Below, piece by piece: positions 1 through 8,476 of a stretch of DNA of 64,000 nucleotides. Where the stretch lies: assembly GCA_030248065.1 (NCBI GenBank), contig JASAMV010002144.1:35805-99804 (forward strand). Reading direction: 5' to 3'. How positions within the stretch are numbered: the first letter of the stretch is position 1; each line of letters begins with the position of its first letter. The notes under the pieces are model-generated. The model made no database searches and was not told the DNA's origin. It was given only the letters and a program-made list of their open reading frames with translations. The position numbers were made by a program, and so were the translations under genes. The DNA comes from Rhynchonema sp. JSB1_4. Its lineage: Eukaryota; Nematoda; Chromadorea; Monhysterida; Xyalidae.

Positions 1-627
1 CTCGTGCGTTCGTGTCCTACATTCAATCCTACGCCAAACACGACTGTCATGTGGTGTGCGCGTTGAAAGGTGAGTGACACGCATGTTTTGAATTCAGATT
101 TTTCAATATACAACACAGTTATTTTTTTTAGATCTGGATGTGGTTGGCGTGGCGCACGACTACGGTCTGATTCGATTGCCGAAAATGCCCGAACTGTGCA
201 ATCGTGATCTCACAACGTTCGATCGTATCGAGCTCAACACCGCTGACATTCCGTTCAAAGACGCCGCCAAGGAGGGAAAACGATTGGTCGGCCTACATTT
301 GTGTATTCGATAGATTTTTGGATTCCAGTGCTCTCACTTATTGACAGAACTAAAGGCAAGTTGTGTGCAGTAGCATCAGTCAAATTTGACCGCGAATAAT
401 TTGCGCAGGAGTTGGTGGTTGAACGTCGACGTGAAGCCGAACAGAAACGTAAGGCTCGATCGGATCGATTAGCACGACAGGCGGCTGGTGCTGCCAAGAC
501 GCACAAACGCAAGCGTGCGCCGAAATCGAGTGATTGGGACGATATTGCCGACGACTATCGATTGATGAAGAAATTGAAAAAGGGCAAAATTGACAAACAG
601 GAATTTGATGAGAAATTTCTCAGTTGA
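1..627 (+). CDS. DDX55: DDX55/Spb4-type DEAD-box RNA helicase, C-terminal part (5' end outside window)
   Basis: Three exons are visible: 1-69, 132-286 and 409-627, joined in frame and ending at TGA 625-627. The first exon reads as the end of the helicase core region (AFVSYIQSYAKHDCH). The second carries the RLPKMPEL and NTADIPFKD stretches typical of the Spb4/DDX55 C-terminal extension. The third is a Lys/Arg-rich tail ending LLKKLKKGKI-like (LMKKLKKGKIDKQEFDEK), matching the family's end. The family acts in the nucleolus in maturation of 60S ribosomal subunits. The donor of the second intron (TTG/GTCGGC) is weak, so that boundary is less certain. AATAAA words at 679-684 and 695-700 fit the poly(A) signal. 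The upstream DEAD-box core lies outside the window. Assignment is by recognised family sequence, not alignment. Confidence 0.88.
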
Positions 628-678
628 TGCATACATACACAATTGGCTGTGATTGCTGAAAGATGCTGTTGCACTCCA

Positions 679-700
679 AATAAATTGAGAAAAAAATAAA
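679..700 (+). terminator. Candidate polyadenylation signals of the DDX55-like gene
   Basis: Two AATAAA hexamers (679-684 and 695-700) lie 52-73 bp after the stop codon at 627, a normal distance for an animal poly(A) signal. No transcript data are available. Confidence 0.5.
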
Positions 701-1564
701 GTGATCAAGGCATTCAGTTGTTTGTTTCTGATTCTACCTGCAACATGCATGCGACAAGTTGGTATGTGCAAATGAATGCACCGGAATAATCTCGATCTCG
801 AGTGTAACTTTCGTCAATCCAAAAATGAGCAAACCACATCAAGCGGACAGTAAAGTCAGACCCCTCAGCAGATTCAAATTTCTAAGAATTTATGGCGCGA
901 CGCCGCTCCACAGTGGCAAGCAGTTGCACTGCACCTCGTGACCAAGAAATTGACCACAGTCGATTGTTATTAAGCTGCTGCGTGCTTGTTCATGCATGAG
1001 CTTGTTAAAGAACCATTCCAGAAGTCTCCAAAATGGAGGCGGATCACCGGCATAAAGATTGTGTGCAAGAGTCGGTCTGCATAAAAGAAAAGCGGAACTC
1101 AAGTCGTACGCGCTGTAACGCACACTTCTTGACGCAGCATTTATTTCTGGCATTCTTGGCAACACGTAGTCAAGAAGTGTACATTACGGCCGTGCGTAAT
1201 AAACACTTCTTGACGCGTCAAGAAGTATCTAGCTACCGTCCCGTCCGCCGATTTTTGAATTGAATTGGGTGGTGATATTGTGACTGAAATTCCGGTAATT
1301 CATATTTTCGGAAAAAACAGTTTTTTTCCTGAAAAAAACGTTTTTTTTTCAAATAAATTGCCAGTACTTAAGGAATTCCGAAGTCAAAAACACCCACTTT
1401 TGAGCAAATTTTGCTTTGATTTTGTGGTTTGTTACCCAGTTACCGTATTGTCTGAAATAGAACCACCCGCCCCCCCCATTAATTGAAGCCCACCCAAATG
1501 GCTCGAAATCAAAAATAGAACCCCCCATTAGTTGACCCCCCATTAACAGTCGTGTCGTGCCTAT
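701..1564. other. Intergenic, repeat-rich, no gene seen
   Basis: No open frame here shows codon structure or splice signals that I can support. Small direct and inverted copies of a CACTTCTTGACGC-like word occur between about 1120 and 1230. From 1440 to 1550 there are C-rich blocks with the phrase GAAATAGAACC, which recurs near 3545-3575 next to an ACAATACGGTAA end, suggesting remnants of one short transposon family. Confidence 0.5.
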
Positions 1565-1708
1565 CGTGTCGTGGACCTCTGGAACAGGCTCCCAGAGGAC
1601 GTCGTCTCTGCTGCCTCAATTGCGGCCTTTAAAACTAAACTAAACTCACGTGGTCGAGACGTAGTTTCTTGCCACATTTCATCAAAATTCTCAGCTGTCG
1701 TTGACTGA
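1565..1708 (+). pseudogene. Relic of a LINE (non-LTR) reverse transcriptase C-terminus
   Basis: The frame 1565-1708 reads RVVDLWNRLPEDVVSAAS followed by an AAFKTKLN-type segment and a stop. This is the characteristic last segment after the reverse transcriptase of jockey/CR1-type LINEs (R-V-V-N-L-W-N-x-L-P-x-x-V-V-x-A). Nothing upstream in the window extends it: the endonuclease and reverse transcriptase domains are absent, so this is a 5'-truncated copy, as is usual for LINE insertions. Confidence 0.75.
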
Positions 1709-1901
1709 TCCCCTCAGTCACTGGGTTGCTGCTTTCAGGTCATCATCAATTTTGTTGACATCTGTTATCATCTCGTGTTCGCCATCAATCGCTGATTTAT
1801 CGCCTGCCGTTGCTGTGTTGTTTGTTGTTTTTGAATCTCTCCGGTACGTTTTGTCGTTTGATCATTCATGATTATAATTTTGTGTGCTATTTACTGATAT
1901 G

Positions 1902-3161
1902 CAGAGGTCGCAATCGGGCCGGGTTTGGCCGGCCCGGCCCGGCCCGAGCCCCCAAATCTCCGGCCCGGCCCGACCCGTACCCCCAAATCTCCGGCCCGGC
2001 CCGGCCCGAACCCCCAAATCTCCGGCCCGGCCCGGCCCGGCCCGAATTTTTGGCTCAGATTTTATTTAAATCAATTTTTGTCATAATTTTTGCGATTTTT
2101 GAATCAATTTTTTTTGTTGAAATTTCATTGTGTTCCATGAAAAAGTCGGCAGATAGACAATACCAATGGTGTGGCTGGGGGGTCCCCCCTAGGTACAGTA
2201 GGTAGATGACGCGCCATCCTGGTACAGTAGGTAGGTCGCCGCCCCCCGGCTGGTACAGTAGGTTGCTATTTTTGGTTCAAAATGGTATAAAATCCATATT
2301 TTTCATTCCAAATACCGTAAAAACCTAAATACAGCCCCCCCCGGAATAGAGCCCCCCCGTAATACAGCCCCCCCAAAAAGGGGTCAGTGAATTAATAGGA
2401 GCCCCCCCCGAATAGAGCCCCCCCCCTAAGTAACATCCCCTATACTGTAGTGTATTAAGGCTTGATAGTGGTGTACAGGTGCATTTATGCACGTTTGTTG
2501 TTCGTTCGGACTCGGAGCACATAATACGCCTCCTATTGACGAATAGACACGAATAAATGCGATTACAAGCGAAAAAACATCCTTTCAAACCCCTTTTTAG
2601 GGGTTTTTGGAGGGTATTTCTGGGAACAATTTTTCAGGTTCGGGTCAGTGAATTAATAGAGGCCCCCCCCGGAATAGAGCCCCCCCCGTAATAGAGCCCC
2701 CCCAAAATGGGGTCAGTGAATTAATAGAGCCCCCCCCTTCTATTTAGGTTTTTACGGTAATCGAAAAATTTGGAGGGTTTTAGAGTACATTTTCATCTAA
2801 ACTTGGACATGAAAAATTTTGTTCCCCCCTAGCTCGGCCGGTCGGTACAGTAGGTAGGTTGATTTCAGGCCTTTCTGGTGGTACAGTAGGTTGATTGCAC
2901 GCCTGGGTAGCCACACGACTGGACAATGATCACTTACTGATCACTTACTTGCTGAATGCATCAGAAATTTTAGCATTTTGGACAAAAAAAACCCCACTTT
3001 TTCAGTAAAATAAGTCACTTCAGAAGCTTCGGGCCGGGGTGCCCGGCCCGGCCCGGCCCGACCCTCCAAATCTCCGGCCCGGCCCGGCCCGAGCCAAAAG
3101 CCCAAAATCGCGGCCCGGCTCGGCCCGGCCCGAAGTCGGGCCGGCCCGATTGCGACCTCTG
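1902..3161. mobile_element. hAT-like non-autonomous transposon (1.26 kb) with GGCCCG-rich ends
   Basis: The left end begins CAGAGGTCGCAATCGGGCCG and the right end is its exact inverse complement. An 8-bp direct repeat, CTGATATG, flanks it (1894-1901 and 3162-3169). CAG-starting inverted repeats plus an 8-bp duplication are the signature of the hAT superfamily. Subterminal DNA is runs of GGCCCG, which give long Pro/Gly/Arg open frames that are not genes. No transposase is present. It contains a nested mariner-like element (2315-2757) and several GGTACAGTAGGTA words. Confidence 0.85.
2315..2757. mobile_element. Mariner-like MITE (TA-flanked), nested in the hAT element
   Basis: The left end CCGTAAAAACCTAAATA and the right end TATTTAGGTTTTTACGG are inverse complements, each bounded by TA (2313-2314 and 2758-2759), as for Tc1/mariner insertion sites. 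The interior has C-runs broken by the phrase GTCAGTGAATTAATAG and a central unique segment with GAAAAAACATCC. A near-identical copy in the opposite orientation lies at 39789-40226. Confidence 0.8.
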
Positions 3162-3169
3162 CTGATATG

Positions 3170-4039
3170 TCTCTTTTTTAGGTGTTTGCCGGATCTCCTG
3201 AAGGTCTTTGCGTGAGCTTACAGATAAAATTTGAATTTGAACAGAACCCCATACCCCACCTTGAACCTTCACCGTACCGTCCGCGTCCGTGTACCACCGG
3301 TTGGTGGCATGGTAAGGCTGTGTTGTTGTGTCAAACGTTGTTTGCATGCGTACACGGCAGAATACGGCTTTTTAAGCGTAATTGACGCTGTTAAAGGTAG
3401 AAAATACCGTAAACAGGCCATTTTTATGGGCATTATTAAAAGTGATTTTTTTCGTCGGGGGTGGGCCAAATGAAAAATACCGAACCCCCCATTAATTAAC
3501 CCCCATAAATTGAATTGAACCCCTAAAATGACCCCGGTGAAAAATAGAACCCCCGGGTTCTATTTCCGACAATACGGTAAACGCGCCTGCCTCAGAGGTC
3601 GCAATCGCCCGGCCCGGCCCGAATGTTTTGGTCACATTTTTACCCGATCTTGGTCAAAATTTTTGTAAACAGTCAACCCCGAAATCGACATTTTGGACTC
3701 AAAATGGCTAAAAATCGGTATTTTTTCGAGCCGGGTTACCATCCCGACCGGCCCGGCCCAGCCGGCCCCATTCCCACCTCTGCTTGGCTTGGGTTAAATT
3801 GAGGTCGGTCAGTTTTCAAAGGTCAAATGCAAAAAAAACCGAATTTCTTGAGAAAAAATGCACAGCTTTTGTGTGGGATGCTCGCTTCTGTAGTTTTATT
3901 GCCTGATGTAATTTCAGGGCCCATTTTTGCCTTTTGAAAGGGGGCTTTATGTCACTTCGACATTCCGGTTCTTGCTTTCATTCAACACTGATTTGTTGTT
4001 GTCTGTTTTTCCAGCATCAATCCAGCTCGCAGTGGGCAA
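3170..4039. other. Repeat-rich DNA upstream of the psq-HTH/PWWP gene
   Basis: This stretch holds the small hAT-like element at 3593-3782 and a C-rich remnant (about 3406-3580) bounded by TACCGTAAA and ACAATACGGTAA. The rest may contain the promoter and 5' UTR of the gene starting at 4040. No TATA box or initiator could be assigned with confidence. Confidence 0.4.
3593..3782. mobile_element. Short hAT-like element related to the 1.26-kb copy
   Basis: It starts CAGAGGTCGCAATCGCCC and ends with CCATTCCCACCTCTG, whose complement begins CAGAGGTGGGAATGG. The ends are therefore imperfect inverted repeats, and the left end is the same as that of the element at 1902. The flanking 8-mers do not match, so the insertion is old or one end is internal. 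Confidence 0.6.
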
Positions 4040-7000
4040 ATGTCGACAGGGTCTAATTCTGATGAAACCCGCCATACAACGACCACGATCGCTAATTCCT
4101 CTCAAACGCACACACGTCGTCGACGCTCATTCGACATCGACCACAAACTAGACGTCATTAAGTTTGCAAGGTGAGTGTTTCGAAAGCACAAGAAGCGTCT
4201 TCCTCCTCCAAATGCGCTCCAATCAAGGCAAGCTTTGAGTTTGATTTCACTTTGTGCAGCTTAAATTTTCAGACAGCCACGTTTTTTTCAAATGTTTGCA
4301 GACAGCACTCAATCGCTGAAGCATCGACTGCATTTGTCATAAGCAGTCGCGAGGTGCGCCGTTGGGTGGGCGTGGAATCGGCTTTAATCGAGCTAAAAAA
4401 TCACGACGTAACAACTCCAGGTTGAATAATACGAAACTGCATTTACTTCAAATCAAATCAGTGCTGGCTGGGGGGGGCGGGTCGGCCCCCCCAAAGGTGC
4501 AGTATCTCCCCTCGCCGGTACGGTACGTGGCCCCCCGCGCTGAGGTACAGTATCTCCCCCTCTGGTACGGTATCTCCCCCAATTTTCCAAAATTTCACCC
4601 CAAAAGTACGCTTTTTTGGTCCAAAATGGCCAAGAATCGGGTCAAAATCAACCAGAAGTGCACAAATCTGCGCGCTCCGCGCGTTTTATGCAAATTTTTA
4701 CCTTTTACCTATAAAAATTGAATTCTCACGAAATTGGTACAGTAGCTCCCCATCCCCCCTAAAATTTCTAACCCCCCAAATCGGATTCCCCCTGCCCCCC
4801 CATACTGGGTACAGTACCCCGGTATCTCCCCCTCTTTTTGGCCGCTAGGTACAGCATCTCCCCTCAGAAGTAGCCACAGCACTGCTTCAAGTTCGCTGTG
4901 CTGTGATGGTTTTTATTTCTGTCGTCAGCCAAGCCAGGTTCGTTTCTTCAACCTAGCTGTGATAATTGATTGAGCCCAGATGGAAAGGCCATGATAAATG
5001 CGCTCTCGGCGGCGCTATTAGGAGTTGACTGCCTCCATCAACGTGCTCTAATTGCAGGTGGTGCTGTTCGCAAACGTCTGAAGGGCGCTGGTCGCAAGTG
5101 CACCCGCTCCATCAACAACGAACACAAGAAAGCGATCACAAAGGCACTTACAAACCAACCAAACCGGGCGTCGTCCAAAAAAGCACACGAGTCAATTGGT
5201 ACTGCCAAACCACTGAAGTTGCCGAAATCAACCAGCAAGATGAGCTTCGTTGAGCCTTCGATCCAAGACATCGGTCAAGCACTCTACAACACCGAACATC
5301 AAATACCAAGTGAACATGCCGTGCCCGTCTTGGCACGTGCCCCGGCGAAGCCAGACCCTGATGGAGCAAGGCAACCGCCGTACATTCTCAATTTGATGAG
5401 CAACAATGATCGAGGGGTGAATGTGTTGCTCGATGATGCATATGGTTCGACACAAATTATTGTTGTTATTTTGCATTTGGTCTGTTAGTACGTATGCTTG
5501 AGTTGACATGTGTTCACAGTCAGTACACCAGGTCAACGTTAGTGTGATTGCACTCTATAGCCATCCGTTATGAGGAAGTTCAACACTCGCGTTCGTGTGA
5601 GACCACTGCACGTCCAAGCACGTCAAGTTCGACAGCGATATAGTACCGCACTTGTACAAACGTGCCAATTGCATCTCATTCGCAGGTCATTGGACCCATC
5701 GTGTGTCGGAGCGCACTTATTGTTTTATGCGAGACGAAGACAACGCGGATGAGATATTGTTCCTAGGATTGGAGAAGGATTTGGATCCGGATGATGTTCA
5801 GCAAATCAGCCATGAACTCAGGGTTAGCTGTCCGTCTATAGTTTGAACTCTGGTCATTCTCAAACTGATTTCGAAGAATTGGTTATTGGACGTTGATATG
5901 TTATGATATATCGCTAATCTGAATACAATTTATCATATGTAAGTTAGCGACATAGTACAATAACATCAAACATGGAATGAGTTTGAATCAGTCTTAAAAA
6001 GACACAAAACACTCGAAATTTCGCAGGAGCTTAGCACAGAAAAACAATAGCTTATACCGGATTCGTGCTGCAGGTAACGAAGCGGGCACGGACGACGAAG
6101 AACGTTGAAATGATCAAAATCATCTATCAACTTCGACCGCGTTCCTGGGCGCCAAGTACCGATTGGCCCGTCACATATGCGTTTGTCACGTACAAGGCTG
6201 AACGTACCAGTGTGAAACATCAGCACAGCACCGCCACGAAGCTGACCGCAACAACGCCCACTCCCAAGGTGACCAAAGCAACGCCAACCCCCAAGGTGAC
6301 CGAAGCAACACCGAGCACCAAGGTGATAAAAACACCACCCACCGCAGTGACAACGCCACCCGTGAAACGGGGCAGAGGCCGACCGCCGAAATCAGCTACG
6401 GTTTGTAATTGGTTGTAATCGTTTGTAATTGTTGCACCTAAGTTCCAGGTCAAAAACTTTTTCAGGCACCGCCTAAGTCACCAGCATCACCCAAAAAGCC
6501 GAAAACACCAAAGTCGCCTCTGAAAAGTCCGACAGCAACAACGGCGCTCAAGATGAAAATCAAAGCTGTCTCTTCGCCAGTGTCGTCGAAGAAAAAGTCA
6601 CCGAAAACCGGGAAATCTCCACCAAAAAAGCCAAAGGATAGCGTTCCCGAGCCAATGGATCTGTTCCACCCGGTATGTTTTGTAGCCGTAAATTCAACAC
6701 TGTCTTGATGCGTATATTCATGTGGTCGACGCACGTTGCTTACTTACTGACAGCTTCCACTCGCCGGGTCTGATGTTTCGCCGGACATGTATCGCAAAGT
6801 GACCGCCAATCTGCACAAGCAGGAACCGGTGCGCAAACTGCACTTCATAGATGGCGAGCTAATCTTTGCCAAGGTCAAAGGACATCCTTGGTGGCCGTCG
6901 AGGGTAAATCAATCGATTCCTATTTCTGAATTTCTTTTATTCGAAAATAAGTTCAGCCCGGTGCGATGATCGCTACAGTCCGGCCAGTGCAAAAATTTCG

Positions 7001-8174
7001 TGGCCAAAACCAGAGCGGTCCTCGTTTTTGATATCAGGGTGGTAGTATGTATTGCTGCTGTGGTATGTTTCTTGTCACAATATTTCTAATCTGACGTACG
7101 TTTCTTACGTAAGCGTCAAAACACAACAGTTGACCTGCTGCAGGTGATAACGCAGCTGCCGGTGCAACAGAAGAACAAGGAGCCCAACACCATGTATCAT
7201 GTGCGATTCTTTGGCACGGATGAGGAGGCGCAGGTTGGTGCTCGCAGCTCATTGAATCCGAACAAGATCGCATCCACAACCCTCCACCGCTGAGAAGGGT
7301 CGGCAAATGGGCCGCGGTGACGTGCGCTATCAGCTTTATGTCCGGCTCATTTATTGGCGTGTCACAAAGAATATGTACGTACCGGTGGTGCCTGAAACTA
7401 CCACAAACGAAAGCAAGATCGAATTTGTGAAATTTGGAGTGATCTTGCAGGTGCTGCATCCGAACATAATCCCGTACGTCGACAATCGACAGCCTTTCGC
7501 GTTCCCTCGTGCAAACAAAAATTTCTGCAAAGCCATTTACGACGCTGAAGCATTCTTGGTTGGTTATCTGCCTTGCTGACATTAGGGATGGGGTTTAGTT
7601 TGACATCAATTTGGCAATTTAGGTACGCACACCAAAATACAGTATGTGTGTTCCTCATGCACTATTGTGAAACAGCAGCCAGCCAATTGTGCACCAGCTG
7701 TGCGACACAAGCTCGTACGTATTATGCAATCAATGGATAAAATTTCAGACGACTAGCAGGCTGCGGTCTCACAGATTATTGCAATGACAAAAAAAGTTTT
7801 TTGGTGCCGAGTCAAAGTTCATCCCAACTGATCGGATCAGGCCCTGACTGACTCTTCTTTGCCTGTTGCAGCGCGCCTACGGTCCGGTGAAAGTGATACC
7901 GAATCCCGATCTCGAGCCGACCACCAGCAGTCACATAGAGCAACTCGCACCGGTGCCGACGGCACAAGAAGTGGTCAAAAAGGCCGGGTTGGGAAAATTG
8001 GGCAGAATTGATCTGACGGCTGCGGTTCCTGGCCTGAAGCTGGCTTCGGCCGCTGATAATGGAGAACAGAATGCTGATGAGTCCCGATCGAGACTCGAAC
8101 CTGATTCGGATCAGCACTCTGATCATGATGACGTGTGTTTGGATCCCCAACCAATCGATATGGAAGCTTCATAG
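4040..8174 (+). CDS. Predicted DNA-binding protein: psq/Brinker-type HTH, AT-hook and PWWP domain
   Basis: Ten exons join in phase: 4040-4170, 4302-4420, 5058-5444, 5686-5822, 6074-6400, 6466-6672, 6754-6903, 7144-7233, 7451-7558, 7872-8174. Exons 1-2 encode KLDVIKFARQHS followed by SSREVRRWV, the pattern of Brinker/pipsqueak-type helix-turn-helix DNA-binding domains. Exons 4-5 give an acidic then basic helical segment (ISHELRVTKRARTTKN) that loosely resembles a TFIIS-N/integrase-binding-type fold. Exon 5 ends with an AT-hook, RGRGRPPK, after Thr/Pro repeats. Exon 6 is a Ser/Pro/Lys tail-like linker. Exons 7-8 form a PWWP domain (FAKVKGHPWWPSR, then YHVRFFGTDEEA). The tail is acidic. A nuclear chromatin reader or transcription factor is inferred. 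The joins of exon 3 to its neighbours are the least certain, so two adjacent genes (HTH and PWWP) remain possible. Confidence 0.68.
4421..5057. other. Second intron of the HTH/PWWP gene, filled with repeat DNA
   Basis: From about 4455 to 4890 the intron carries a CAGTGCTGGCTGG end, many copies of GGTACAGTA/GGTACGGTATCTCCCC, a GCGCGCTCCGCGCG palindrome near 4670, and a CCACAGCACTG end near 4885. The two outer ends share only CAGTGCTG, so this looks like a degraded hAT-type insertion. Nothing coding is seen. Confidence 0.5.
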
Positions 8175-8476
8175 TGCAATGCAATTTTTCTATGAATTCT
8201 TCCTAATATGAGTAACACGTGTAACACTCTCATTATTATCTGTGCAAGACTGTTTTCGCTTTCATTTTGTGAGCCATTGCTGCCGTGTTGATAAAACAGT
8301 TGTGTCTGCATGTTCTTCGAAGCGATTTCGAGTGTTTCTGCTGTTCGTTGCAGCCTCACGTACGTCTTTGCGTGTTTATCTGTATTTCGGTTCCTTTAGC
8401 CGGCACTGTCAGTTTCAATCCGGTATTACGATGTTCAAATATTATTTGAAATTTTGGCAAACTCTTCAGCATCGGA

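Noticed and set aside
1810..2205. Long + strand open frames rich in Gly, Pro, Ala and Arg
   Set aside because: They translate GGCCCG repeats at the end of the hAT-like element and have no splice or start context.
2325..2588. Open frame [14 protein letters not shown]..., seen again at 39958-40314
   Set aside because: It occurs twice only because the mariner-like MITE occurs twice; it has no resemblance to a transposase.
6957..7012. Candidate exon CCCGGTGCGATGATCGCTAC after TTCAG within the PWWP region
   Set aside because: Direct joining of WWPSR to VITQLPVQQ gives a better PWWP continuation, so the stretch is taken as intron.
7307..7450. Extra exon between the PWWP exons (MGRGDVRYQLYVRLIY...)
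   Set aside because: The flanking exons already join in phase and this stretch lacks an acceptor.
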